Of a stretch of DNA of 64,000 nt, positions 22,510 through 34,023 are shown piece by piece. The notes below the pieces were generated by a model that did not search any database, had not been told where the DNA came from, and saw only the letters and a list, made by a program, of their open reading frames with translations. The position numbers and the translations under genes were made by a program. Origin of the DNA: Prostheceraeus crozeri. Its lineage: Eukaryota > Platyhelminthes > Polycladida > Euryleptidae. The stretch covers positions 31,560 to 95,559 of the forward strand of contig CAJQUW010011238.1 in the NCBI GenBank assembly GCA_907163375.1, read 5' to 3'. Positions within the stretch are counted from its first letter, which is position 1; every line of letters starts with the position of its first letter.

Positions 22510-23589
22510 CAGTGGCGCCGCGTGCTCCCAGACCACAGGCCTTCGCTCGGCATTGGAATACTATTTCTATACCAGACATTTTTTATGTTATAACATTAAT
22601 TTTCATAAAAAATGAATTTTTAATAACAATTTCCCGAACATTTTTTAATGCCAAGTCAATGTGCACATGAGAAGTTAATTGCTCATGTCGCCTAACCGCC
22701 TTACTCAAGGAGCTGAGATTACTATATCCCCCCTCTGTCCAGACCACATTTTCTCGAGAAAAAAGGAGAAAGGGAAACAGTTTCTTGCGTTTCTCACGGC
22801 TGGTCAGCCACTCATGTGTTTGAACTTTGATGCATTAAAATGTCTTGTGTATCTCTTATTTCTTTCCCTGTGAGTACTTTCAATTTTTAAATCAGGTGTT
22901 GGCCTACCTTGCTTGACGACTGTCATCTTTTCAGTATATTCCTTTCGGACGAAAGGCGTGATTATGAGCTTATCTACAGTACGTACTAAGCATAGCGTCA
23001 CATAATTAACGTAAAAACAAATTATGGAATTCTACAGAATCTGGGTGTTCGAGTCAGATGCATTACTCTGCATTCATTGGCGAACGCTCATCATCTGATC
23101 ACAGTCTTATCTGAACGTCAGTCAGCTGCTATTGTTGACGTAGCGACCTCTCCGACGAGAAACGAAGGACTGGAACAATTGGATTGCGTTTCCCTTTCTA
23201 TATTTAAGTACCGAGCCTCGATCAAGAATAACGGAGAATTTCATTGTAAAAATTGGAGAAGGCAAAGCATTATGTCTATCGAGAAAGCCAATATTAGTGC
23301 GGGCGCGTGCGCTTGCTGCCTCACACGCACACAACTAGCTTTCGCTCCGTCTGAACACACGACTAGCATGTGTGTCTAATCGTTAGAAGAAAACAGCTGT
23401 GATTCGTGCACGTGCAAAACTGTTCACTCGGAGGTTGAGCGTCTGATTTTGAGACGGACAGCTACTACGAGAAGCTATCGAATTTAAATGAAATATAATG
23501 AATGATGACACTTTTCATTTTTATAAATGTTGGTAAATTATTATTTAGGATGCTCCGAAGGCCTCGCAGGTACGGAGAAGACACCACTG
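22510..23589. mobile_element. Non-autonomous hAT-type element with perfect 8-bp duplication
   Basis: CTACATAC occurs directly outside both ends (22502-22509 and 23590-23597). The ends are CAGTGGCGCC and, inverted, CAGTGGTGTC, with GGCCTTCG repeated a little further in on both sides. The 8-bp target duplication and CAGTGG ends fit hAT. No transposase is present. It inserted into the tail of the old Penelope-like element. The internal part at about 23090-23460 is markedly richer in CpG than the rest of the neighbourhood. Confidence 0.8.
23196..23206 (+). promoter_or_regulatory. TATA-like box in a CpG-rich segment
   Basis: CTATATTTAAG lies within the CpG-rich 23090-23460 part of the hAT-type element. 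It could be a promoter kept from the autonomous parent. Sequence resemblance only. Confidence 0.25.
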
Positions 23590-23721
23590 CTACATACACA
23601 CCATTCAAAAATTGCAGAAACACTTCTAATCAAATCTAGCACAAAAATACCAATGAACAACAATTTAAAGTCAGAGCCAATGTTTTTATTGTAAATATTG
23701 TCATTTTGTTCGTCTGTATCA

Positions 23722-23855
23722 TTTTCTCATCATCTGTTCATGTAATTCATCCATGTATAAAACGGCTATTCATTGTTCTCTGTTGTTGTCACTGATGATG
23801 GTATGTATATGACGAACTGAAACCGGCATAAAATACATTTATAATGAGATATATC
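23722..23855 (+). ncRNA. Degenerate hammerhead-like motif of the old Penelope-like element
   Basis: CACTGATGATGGTA and ACTGAAACCGG flank a 12-14 nt loop region, matching the order core CTGATGA, stem II, GAAA, then a near-palindromic ACCGG stem III. An extra U follows the first core strand and stem II is only partly paired. The inverted partner near 21990-22030 has better stem II pairing (GTACG with CGTAC). Likely inactive. Confidence 0.35.
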
Positions 23856-24383
23856 ATAATTGATTGAAGAGATAATTAATAGACAATAAAAACGCATTAT
23901 TATTTGTCTAACTAGACTTCGATTTTGATCTTATAACTACTGTCTCATCGCTTGAAGCTATACTGTTTTCCATTTAGCTATTACATGAAATTTATTAATT
24001 TGAATTATCAAACTGCAATGTGTATTACTTAGAGCCGACAGCTGTTGCGTGATATCCCTTTATCTTGTAATAGAAATATTGGTCGACCTGTCGCTTGCCT
24101 TTTTCTGATAAATTTCCGTTTAACCTACATGTACCACATCTAGATGATGCAATATGTTCATTGTTTAAATATTTATTGATTGACAAGCATAGATAGACCT
24201 ATGAAAAGCTAGATCTTTGTTCATAGTGGTAACCGGATAGCGGATGTGATAAATCATCCTTCCCTTAATAATACATGTATAAACGATTATCTCGATAATT
24301 GCTTATAGTATTAAGAAAAGAATTATTTATCACAGAGCATATCTATTTGTCAAGTGAAAATGGTCTTCGTTGAAAATCGTCTC

Positions 24384-24656
24384 CAAAATGGTCTTTTCAA
24401 AGCTGTCTAAGGGAAAGTTACAAAAAAAATTTGAATGACAGAAACGATTACAGCAAAATCCACAAACTAGGGTTCTGCTAACATTTTAGCCGAAAACTCA
24501 TTGCCCTGTGACAGTTTAAAGGTATGTCTATATAGACCTTCTCCCATGAACTGCCAGAGACTAATGACTTTCTGGCTAAAATTTTAGCAGGCACCTAGGT
24601 TTCAAATGTTGCTGAAAACGTTTCTGTTGGTGGCATTTTGCACAAAGACCATTTTG
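24384..24656. repeat. Foldback of about 270 bp
   Basis: The arms share AAATGGTCTTT, CAGAAACG, CAGCAA and CTGCTAA-ATTTTAGCC, inverted around a centre near 24520. The arms are diverged, so this is an old palindromic MITE of unknown superfamily. Confidence 0.6.
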
Positions 24657-24659
24657 ACC

Positions 24660-25330
24660 TAGACCCCGTTCTACAGCTGACGTGCACTCAATACACTAGT
24701 GTGTTCTGGGAACACCAAAGCTTGTTCTACAATTCTCATCACGATCTGATAATTTTATATGCTTCTATTCAATAATTTCATCTAGACGAACGATTCCCCA
24801 CTGATCAGACGTTGCCGGTAGGTATCAATGCTTCTCATTTCTTGCTTCTAGTCTGGTTATTTTTCTGTGAACACATGGACTTGATTAAAAGGTTCTAATC
24901 ACTACTTAGCTACATGTTTAAGAAGTCTGTTCTCGTTGCTGCTGAAAAATTATGCTGAAAATGATGAGAAAATGATAGAATTGACAAAAGCTCAACTGAT
25001 ACTTATAAAAAGATCATAAAACTATTATTGGAAACAATGTGGTCAACATCAGCCTCACTCTGCACACTTTTAGATACACAAGCTTCTTGTCTATCTTCGC
25101 AGTGAGTTCATGCTTCTAATTATGTTTCTCATTTTTATTTGTCACAGTCATGCTTCCTTTGATTCCTTTCCTCTCGCATTCCACATCGTCATCGGCATGT
25201 GCAATGTATATTTTATTTACTAGGGTTCGGAAAAATATTTAGTCAAAAGTAGCAAAGTATTTAAATATAATTTTTTTTTCAAAACCTCAGAATATTTTAG
25301 AAAATCGTAAAAATGTTTAAATTTTTTAGG
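24660..25330. other. No recognisable gene or element
   Basis: AT-rich; nothing was recognised apart from short poly-A/T runs. Confidence 0.5.
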
Positions 25331-25334
25331 AATC

Positions 25335-26400
25335 AAATTTTGGGTGATGAAAAGTGGACCACCTGAATTTTGTCTCATTTACTGAAATTTTGTCAAATAC
25401 AGATACAAATTTGGCAGAAATAAAATTTTCTTTGTTGCTCAGGTACTCTGAGGAGCCAATACGCTCGGTGGTGGTCACTAATATATCATAACCTCACCAG
25501 AAAGTTCAATCAACTTGTCGAATCCGGGAAGGCATGCTTTTGATCAGGCGGTTGATTACTTCTTGATCTAAACTCTCCCGCTCTTGCCTTAGCAAAGCTT
25601 CAAGTCAAGAAGGACCATCTCCAGGAAGAACTGATAGCCTCACACCGTGCTTCAGCAGACTACTCCAGATATTTTCAATTGGATTGAGGTCATTGAACGG
25701 TGTCATTGGAAGTCGTCAGGAAGTCATCCGGGCTAAAAGATCACAACGCTCCAGTTAAAAGTCTGACTATGTCAGCACCGTCGAAGCCCCTAGTGTGAGG
25801 GAGTAATGACGTCAAACCATCACATTGAGGTCTGGAGCAAGCGGGCCATTTCAAAGTTCGTATGCCGGCTTGGCTTTGAATAAATTAGTTATACGCATCC
25901 TGTGACAAGTGGCGTTGTCGTCCATGTAAATCCAGTCGGAGGAATGATCACCCAATCTGGAGGACAATGGAAGAGTTCCGTTGCAAAACATTCATTCACA
26001 TCCATCGGAATTCATGCTATCTCTTTGGATATGGAGTTCATCCAAATCACAGCCCAAATCAACAATCTTCCGTCTCCTTGATACACAGGCAATGTCAAAT
26101 GATCACTCCAAACAACTCGACTCCATTGAGAATGCCATTGGCAATGTTGCATCGACCACTTCAATCTCAAGCTGTTGTGGGTGGCGGTCAATTCGATACC
26201 TGATGGTCTCCTACGGTTATTGAAGTGCTCATTTTTCAGGCGACGTCTCATTGTTATGGCAGAAACCGTCGACTGTCGAAGTAAACTCCTCTGCTTGGCT
26301 GAAGCATGGAATACTATCACCTGGACTGATTTCAGAGGCCAATTATCAGATTTCCAATACCACTGGAGGTCTGTGATCTGGTAATTTTACATAGCTTCCT
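25335..26400 (-). pseudogene. Old Tc1-like transposase relic
   Basis: The minus strand gives KQRSLLRQSTVSAITMRRRL (helix-turn-helix region), RVVWSDHLTLPV in place of the VVWSDEA block, WIYMDDNATCH (second Asp), and DLNPIENIWSSLLKHGVRLS (Glu region). About 120 bp of unrelated sequence lies inside the gene near 25700-25830. The left end at 25335-25370 (AAAAGTGGACCACCTGAATTTT) resembles the terminal repeat of the Tc1-like copies at 10.3 and 62.9 kb; a possible matching right end, much displaced, is near 31964-31990. Many breaks; older than the other two copies. Confidence 0.7.
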
Positions 26401-26429
26401 ATAAACTATGCATGATCCATAAACTTCTA

Positions 26430-29210
26430 AATTTCTCTGGACAGATAGGCGAGCAAAATTTGAAATCATTTTCTACATGTTCAGGCCAACCAACATTTCT
26501 GTTACAGAATATCGAATCTTGTAGCTAATCGAAGGGATAGATGACTATTTGATGTGTCTCTTGTACGATTCAATCTAATGCAAAATACCAAACAAATATG
26601 CCGCTGCTGGTTGTCAACCTAAATGCAATGATGGAGTAACACCAATGCATTCCTCTGCATAACAAGGAATTTTGAATCTGCATAGTTGTATCGAGTTGGT
26701 AGAAAGTATTATATCTCAACTAAACATTCCGTCTTGTGTGACCTCTACTTCCACGAACCTGACGACAATGCCACCGCGAAGTACATAGATCATTATCACT
26801 TGAAAAAAGTTAAAAAATTAAAAAAATGAAAGTCAAAGAAGAAAGAATGAAAAAATGAAAAGCGTAATCCAAAGGGCAGTGACATCAAAATTCCTTTATA
26901 TGTCTGAATTCTTCTCCAAACAACTACAAAGCTGCGATTCGGTAGGGCCACGTTTTTAAGTACATGTCCTGGCAACAGAAGCACATTCGGAAGATCCTTT
27001 GGTATGAAGATCTTGTCTAAAATCTACAAGGAAATGTGGGTCTGTGATATCTCAAAGCGATTATGGACTAAAAATGGTGAACATAGGTTGAAATCTTCCC
27101 TTCAGGGTCGTCTGCGAGTGTTCGCATCTATCACGTAGAGAGAAATCCATTCCAACATTTTTATTCCATCATGCATCACAAGTTTTCCAAAGTAATCAAT
27201 CTGATGACTTTTATATACTATGTGGATGACCAGTCAGTAAAAGAAATTCGAAATCGAATTCAGTTATGTAATACTTTGGAAAGGCTGACAAAGTTGCTGG
27301 TGAAGTCGAAGTCTACGGAAGAAGACTAACGCTAGATCCACCCATATCATTTAACATCGTAAGGGACAATTTCGAGAGGAAGAGAGAAGCCGCCGATTCC
27401 CACACTTTAAATTTCCTGACCAAGTTCCTGTTGATGATCTCATTAAAAATAGTCAAATAATTTGTATGCATATTTTGTAGAATTTTATTTCACGTTTTAG
27501 CTTAAGGAACTAATATTAATTCTCTTACGCATCTGGTAGATTTTAGATAGCGTGATCCCGCTGTGTTAGCTAGATCTGGTATTTTGATTGGAAACAGACC
27601 TGTCCTCTTATCATCTGAATGGGCAGACTGTTAAATAGGATCTTTTCAATATATAAGTGATAAACATAATTTTGAACAGAGCGACTTACTCGCCAATTCA
27701 TTACACATGAGGAGAGGAGAAGCGTTGTTTGTCCTTCTAGTAAGCATTTTTTTAAAAATTTTTAGACATTTTAGGATATAAAAATTTTCTTTTAAATCAT
27801 ATTTTGTACCTATTGAAAATTAACTAGTCATTAGCTTGTTTTTTTATTTTGTTACCTTGACGCACTTTGCTACGTTGAACTGATATCAAGAGGAACAGTA
27901 AGCGGAGATTCTTCTTATATTTCAATGAAAACAATGATGATGGACTCAATAAGTATTCCCAACCTGAGCAGCCACTTCTAAGGTGGTTGGTACAGATATG
28001 GAGCGATCCGACCTGTGATGGAGACCCTTCTGAGACCAATGACCAGTACTCGAGACAGTGCAATCGGATTATTTTTGACTGGACACGTCAAATGACTGGA
28101 GAAAATTATTTTATCTCCTTGCGTCATCGCAGAGGGTGAAAATAAAATAAAACAATTTCTTTATTGAAGTTTTTTTGGACTCTGAGAAATGTTGATGAAA
28201 GAATATCATGCAGTCAACCACAGAAGATGAAATGTATCCAGGATGTGAATGTTTGCATGCAAGGACTGATTTCAATATGAATCCTAATAATTGAGATGAT
28301 GCCAGTGGTGCTAGTTGCCTTTCACTTCTGAAATGTAAAAAATGTGATTCCTGTTATGAATGCACTGTCAGAAGTATTAAGTTGGCAATGCTCGACATCC
28401 CTGAAGCTGCAAAACTTTTGAATGAAATTTAACATGGGGGTCCAAACGCATCTGTGCTTCAGCCATGCATTCTTTGCTGGAGGCCATTCTATGTGATCAA
28501 ACTGAATAGTTGTCTAAGAAAATAGCTTCTTGCTTTAAAAAAATGAAAGGATGGTTCACAGAATAGCTATATACTATTTCTCTTGGTGACTTTCCCGATT
28601 ACTTCTTCACAAAATCTTACTGTACATGGGTACATGAATCAGATTTCCGAAATTTCAGTGAAGTATTTCAACATTATGTGCAAGAAATTTGTTCATGACA
28701 TCTCAGATGCCTCATTTCTGAGACGTATTGGAAGAAAATCGCAAAAATGAGCGAATAGCGCGGAGGTCTAGCACATGAATTCAACGCATAGCCATGCATT
28801 ATCATGCGTCCTTACTCCCAATATACATAAATATAGACACATACTGTGCTTTACCTGCATTGTTCTGACAATGCGTTCTCTAAAATTTGATGACGGTTGA
28901 TGACAGTCTATTTGCAATAGTCTAATTTAGGATTGCTGGCCTGATCATGTATGAGGCCACGCATTTTCAGGAAATATCTGAATCGCAAAATTGGAACGAT
29001 TTTTTCACACTCGTTTATCCAATCATTTCGTTGATTGTGATTTTATAATGAAGAGAAATTAATAAGTCGTGAAATTTTGAGAAAGACACAACTCCAAACT
29101 AAAGACTACTGAAATCCGATGCTTTTCCATCAGTGTTCTCAACTCTCCCAAAAATACCTTGCTTCCTATAAAACGCATCGTAGAGATAATCCACCTACAG
29201 CTGAGAAGGG
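26430..29210. other. Mostly unrecognised; weak RT trace
   Basis: One plus-strand stretch near 27213-27330 reads MTFIYYVDDQSVKEIRNRI, which could be an RT motif C, with DSHTLNFL downstream. Without other motifs this is only a hint of another decayed Penelope-like or LINE fragment. A purine-rich tract lies at 26803-26865. The rest was not recognised. Confidence 0.35.
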
Positions 29211-29213
29211 TAA

Positions 29214-29400
29214 GGCCTCAGTCACACTGAAAGCAAAGCAAACACAAGCGTCTCGAGCAAACGTATGTCCGGAAGCTATTAACCGCTCTGGTTTGCTTTG
29301 CTCGAGTGTGGCATTCTAGAGCTGCTGCAATGATGACTTATATTTGCTGCAAAATACTTTGCTCGGAAACGCTTGGAAAAACTCGCAATGTGGCTGAGGC
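29214..29400. mobile_element. MITE with GGCCTCAG ends, copy 1
   Basis: The ends read GGCCTCAGTCACACTG and, inverted, GCCTCAGCCACATTGCGAG. The interior repeats GAGCAAA, GCAAAGCAAAC and TTTGCTTTGCTC blocks in both orientations, giving a complex hairpin. GTAA flanks both sides. Copy 2 lies at 58201-58399 in the reverse orientation. No coding capacity; superfamily not assigned. Confidence 0.75.
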
Positions 29401-29872
29401 GTAAGGCAGCGATGATGCAGGCTAACGAAGAACTGGCTAAATCATTCCTTAAGGATGACGTTATTTCGTCGACATCTGACTTGATGATGAGGCTCTCAAA
29501 ATTATCTACTGGGATTCCTAGTGGGTTTTTATTCACTGTTACTGGACGGTGTCATGATTTACGCGATCGCCATAGAAAAGATATCAAAGCTTCTTGGTTC
29601 CATCACTATCACCGATGAGATGTACGTTGCCTTACAGCGCCGGAAGCCATCACAAAGAAGAGCGAATTTTCACATATTTCTTCATAGGACAAAGCAACGC
29701 TCTTTTCTTAGGTTGTTAATCTGAAGGCATTCCTCAAGTCACTCATTTGGAATTACAGTAATCCTGAATCGTTGATTGGAGTAATTGTGTAAACATTTAA
29801 AGATTATTTTTTAACCTGATTCTGACAAATCGTAGTTTTGAAATCGTTGTAGAGCAGTCACTCAATCAAATA

Positions 29873-30388
29873 GTGCAGAATAAAAAACGAATTAAAGCTG
29901 TTTCTTCAAAGAAGTACTCGAATTTTACTTTTGACGAGATTCATGAATGTCTCGATGTTAAATCACTTCCACGTGACGAAGACATAAATTATGTATCGAA
30001 CATGATGCTATCTAAATTAAATGAAGAACCCAATACATGTGAGCCTATTGATTCAAGCAGTAACAGTATTCTGTACTATATTTCGGTCTATGTTGCTGAG
30101 ATAGTCGTCAAGCAATGCGCAGAATGCAATCGCTTTTCTGTTTCTGATTCTGAAGCTCCATTTCCACAGTTTGATGTTGCAAAAATGTTACACACTATCA
30201 GAATGCAGTCAACAGGGAGGATTGCGAGATCCGAATTATTTCCGTATTGCAATTCTTTGAAATGTTGGTGTATTTTTGCAGAAATGAAAAATGGAAAAAT
30301 GCTCCTCTCTGAGATTTCGGACCTCGATTGGCATCGAGATGTTTTTTGTGAAATTTCTAAAACGAGTGTATTATTGATGATTCGATAA
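29873..30388 (+). pseudogene. DNA transposase C-terminal region (P/THAP9-like, tentative)
   Basis: 171 open residues containing SILYYISVYVAEIVVKQCAE followed by CNRFSVSDSE, then RIARSELFPYCNSLKCW. An ISGYVA-type strand followed by CxxC is typical of the C-terminal part of P-element/THAP9-like and some related transposases. In another frame just after the stop, about 30380-30600, a matching tail (NILFCKEHEILLRVSS) continues the homology, so the frame is broken there. No DNA-binding domain or catalytic core was found upstream. Confidence 0.4.
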
Positions 30389-30609
30389 ATGAAGTAAATT
30401 CAGGGAATATTTTATTTTGTAAGGAGCATGAAATTCTCTTGAGAGTTTCATCTGTTTCTTTTAGCTGTGTAGCAAAGGACCACTCCAAGGATCCTTCGAA
30501 ATCTAGCATAAAAGAGGAAAATCATTGCAAAATACAAAAGCTGCGTAGTACATTTTTTACTTTCTTTCTACATCTATCTTTGATGAAGTCTGATAAAATA
30601 GGATTGTTT

Positions 30610-32110
30610 TGATTACTTGATTTTTGTTATAGTTGACCTCCAGTGGTATAGCCTGGATATCTGCGATCAGTCGATAAATTTCTAGCTGTCCATGGCTGAA
30701 GACAGAGATGGATCGTTTTATACCAAGCGAATAATCATCTGATTAGTTCGAAAACTTGTCCTTCTTTTCCGATCGGATCCAACTTCTCTGGAAAAGGAGA
30801 AAAATTAGTTTTCCACATGTGGACGGTGGTCTTTGGGACGCCTACTGTTCGACTAACCGTTCGGACTGTCCTTCTGACAAAAGAGCAGAAACTTCAAAAA
30901 CACTTTCACAAGCTTCGAATCAGTCATCATAACATACATGTAAGATGAATTAAAAAATGAAAAAAGATGAAAATTTTTTGCAACTGATCTGGGTCAACCA
31001 CAGAATTAGACAGATCGCCTCTTCTTCTGTTTGACTAGAAAGGAAACATTGTAACATGTAACGTTAATGAAATGGCACAATCTGCTGACATAATACCATA
31101 GCAATCGAACAATGAGCAGCCAATTCAACGATAAACAGGCTAAATTGTGCGAATTTCAGTGACTGTTATCTACCGGATCACACCGCAAAAAGACACAGTT
31201 GATGTCAAGTTCTACAAAGAAGTTTGTGAACGTTTTTTCGTCCGCCTGCTAACTTTTTTAATGATCATCGGAAGGGCCAACATGATCGAGAAAACTTTTG
31301 CGCAATGATCTGAATTCTTCGAATCTGAAGGAATCGCCGCGATTGGAGCATTTTGAATGAATCCACAACAATCCGTAAGTGACGCACGACTATTTTTCCT
31401 ATCTCTGCAAGGTATTAAAATTTCTTTTTGTCAACTTCATAAGTTCCTGCATGTGCCATTATTTTGATTCAGTTTGCACTTCTAGCAAAGTGATACAGTT
31501 AAACATTCTAATTCTGTGGGGTCAACACTTTGATCTGACTATGCAGATGTCTAGACATCATAGATATCGAAGGCATGAAAATGACCTTGTTAGCGCCAGA
31601 AGATGTAAGCAACTTTTCAACAATCAACAGAAACAGAAGATGATGTAATGAATTTGGGACATCATAACTTCTCATAAGTGCACCGATTTCGACAAGCAAT
31701 ACATCCAAAGAATGATCAGAGAAAGTCCTTGCACCTAGTGTCTGATTCATTGCCATGCTCACATGTTTTCACATTGAAAATTTAAGATTTCTAAAAGTGG
31801 CAATTTAGACATTTTGACCTGTGTCCACCTTAAACAATGACGGATACAAAAGCACAATGGCTCATTGAAAAGCTGAGAACACAAGCTCTTGAATGGTGTA
31901 TGGTTTATCAATGTAAAATGAGATTGAAAGCAGGAGAATGGATTGAAGTTTGATGCAAGTTAGGTGGTCCATTTTCTGTGATCAGCTCTGAAGTAATGAC
32001 TGTACAGGTTTCAGGAAAAAGTTAAGTTCATTCCATCAACAAATTTAGATACTCATCCCAAAAATTCTAAACAATAAAGACATGAAAAATATAAGTACAC
32101 CCTATTTATT
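30610..32110. other. No recognisable gene; possible displaced Tc1-like end
   Basis: Only short frames. AGTTAGGTGGTCCATTTTCT at about 31964-31983 resembles an inverted Tc1-like end of the kind seen at 25335. Around 30643-30690, CCTCCAGTGGTAT is shared inverted with 26355-26372. Confidence 0.35.
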
Positions 32111-32120
32111 TCCATTAAGG

Positions 32121-32396
32121 CTATTGGCACAAACAGTTGCGGACTAATATTTTAGAGAGATTTTCTGGAGTCCGTCTCCGACGATTGTCAGATAAAATCG
32201 TTTTGTATGTCAAAAACATGCGTTCAACGTTGACGCTTGTGATCGGCGTAAAGTTATAGATGGCAGCCTGTTGAGGACGCCTGTTGTCCGGGAGTGAGTT
32301 CTCGCCACCTGACAGCACTAATTCAATAGAGCGCAGGACTTGAATATCCGGGTTTATGTTGATAAACTTTGCCCTATTTCTCCATGATTGCCTCAC
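32121..32396 (-). pseudogene. hAT transposase C-terminal dimerisation fragment
   Basis: The minus-strand frame contains FTPITSVNVERMFLTYKTIL, then SDNRRRRTPENLSKI and LVRNC. This is the hAT C-terminal dimerisation pattern (P-x-S-x-x-VER-F-S, then DNRR-T-x-ENL). The catalytic part is missing, so this is a fragment. Confidence 0.7.
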
Positions 32397-32399
32397 CCT

Positions 32400-34020
32400 T
32401 GATCAGTGGCAATTTTTTGATGACATTCTCTGCATCGTTGACGGTTGAGAAAGCGTCAATCAGACTCAATTCTTGCCCCCCACCCCCCCCTAATTATTTT
32501 ATTAAGTTAGGCAGGAACTGCAAGTTGGCTGCGATATATGCTAGGCCTGATCTTAAGTCCGTGTCACCGAGTGCACAAACTCAAGAAATATATAAAAATA
32601 TTTGAGAAAATCAAAATATTTATAATACCCCAAAAATTCAAATATATTGATAAAAATTTCCGAATCCTATTCACCACTATAAAATCATGACAGTTAATTA
32701 ATGACTAGAAATTGTAGTCATGCAACCCGCCTTCGAATAGAACCGCCACTTAAACTGCAAGGATAGTAGAATCGCGGGTTATATTCTAGAGAATGTGATG
32801 TATGGAAAACTAGCACCGAAAGAGTGTGCTAGCATAGCAATTTGCTTCCTATTCGATTGCAGCAATGCTCGTCCACTCACGCTTGTTTACCAAGTCAGAT
32901 CTTATTTCCTTCAAATCGATTTTATCTTTGGAGCAATTCGTCATGTGTATTTTCTTTCTTTTTGTAAAATTTCCATTGTGAAAGACGGAACGTTGTTAGT
33001 CTTTAATTCATTAAATCAACCTCAGAGTCACATTTTTTCAAAGTTAACCAGTGCAAATAATCTAAAATCCGCTCAGCAGCAACTTTGTCATTCAACGATT
33101 AGAGTTCGTGCAATGAAAGGTTCTGTCAGTCAGAATTGACTTCTTTCTGTTCGTCAACTCTTTCTATCATTTGAATCCACTCATGTGGAATGATATTGTG
33201 TTCATGCCGTCAGCCATTTCCTTTGGCGTTTTCTCTCTATCAAGGGATTCGTGTCTCTAGTTTTTAAATGATGGAGTAAAATGCCTCAATGCTGGTTTGA
33301 AATTCATTTTCAAAAGCATTCCATTGAGAAACATGTAGGACAATTTTCAACCTTATCAAAAGCTATTGTCTACAGTGTATTCCATAATCCATGCATGGTA
33401 GATGAAAAGAAATTGCCATGCAGCAATGCAGGGTTGCGATGCACGAGCTTATCGATCTTGGTCCATATGTGTAAAAACGTAGCAATAATTGTGACCTCTG
33501 AATTGACATGTCATCTTCTATGGTAAAATTGCGCACTATTTACGTAGAATTTCTCAGTCTCACTAACCATTGAACTATGTAAAAGTTTAGTAATTACTGC
33601 ATATGATAGTCCTCAATTCCTATCGACCTAAAAACTACTTAGCAATTACGTAATATTATTTAAAGTCAATCTCATCCACTCATGAAAACGCATGTAGATT
33701 TTACTTACCTTGTTTTCTAGGCATTTCTAAGTTGACATGATATGCGAAGCTATAGGCATTGTGCAATGCACTTGCATGGGGTTGGTTATTTGTAAAAGAA
33801 CGAACTTCTCATTAATGTATTTTAAGTAATTTCTAATATTGTAAGAAATTCCATAATTAAGATTCTTTATTCTGTGCATATATCTTTATACCAAAAGATT
33901 CGTTTTTCTGCGGATATCACGTTTTTGTGCTTCCATAATTCTACTCGAAACAAATATCACTTGTGGAGGATCTTCTAAAAGTGGTTATTGAAATTGCTAT
34001 TACATGTGAAAAATTATATC
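32400..34020. other. No recognisable gene
   Basis: Contains a 114-codon frame (32795-33139, plus) and an 81-codon frame (33281-33526), neither with a domain motif or convincing splice signals. Treated as non-coding. Confidence 0.45.
32476..32490. repeat. Poly-C tract
   Basis: A C-rich run of about 15 bases interrupted by one A, unusual in this AT-rich setting. Confidence 0.9.
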
Positions 34021-34023
34021 TCT

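Larger units (their letters stand above)
21955..23855 (+). mobile_element. Old Penelope-like element, foldback type, interrupted by a hAT insertion
   Basis: Inverted terminal segments at about 21955-22095 (minus) and 23722-23855 (plus) share TAATTCATCCATGTATAAAA and GTCACTGATGATGGTA. Between them on the plus strand a GIY-YIG fragment (22354-22440) lies in the position expected near the 3' coding end. The element is heavily decayed and interrupted at 22510-23589 by a hAT-type element. Same overall design as the younger copy at 7-9.7 kb, but a different family. Confidence 0.6.

Noticed and set aside
27213-27330. YVDD motif suggesting another reverse transcriptase
   Set aside because: A single motif without RT motifs A or B around it; could be chance. 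Kept only as a hint in the gap description.
30643-30700. Inverted match to 26355-26372 as a second Tc1-like copy
   Set aside because: The similarity fades after about 40 bp and no transposase motif follows.
32795-33526. Two plus-strand frames of 114 and 81 codons
   Set aside because: No domain motif, signal peptide or usable splice sites; composition like the surrounding AT-rich DNA.
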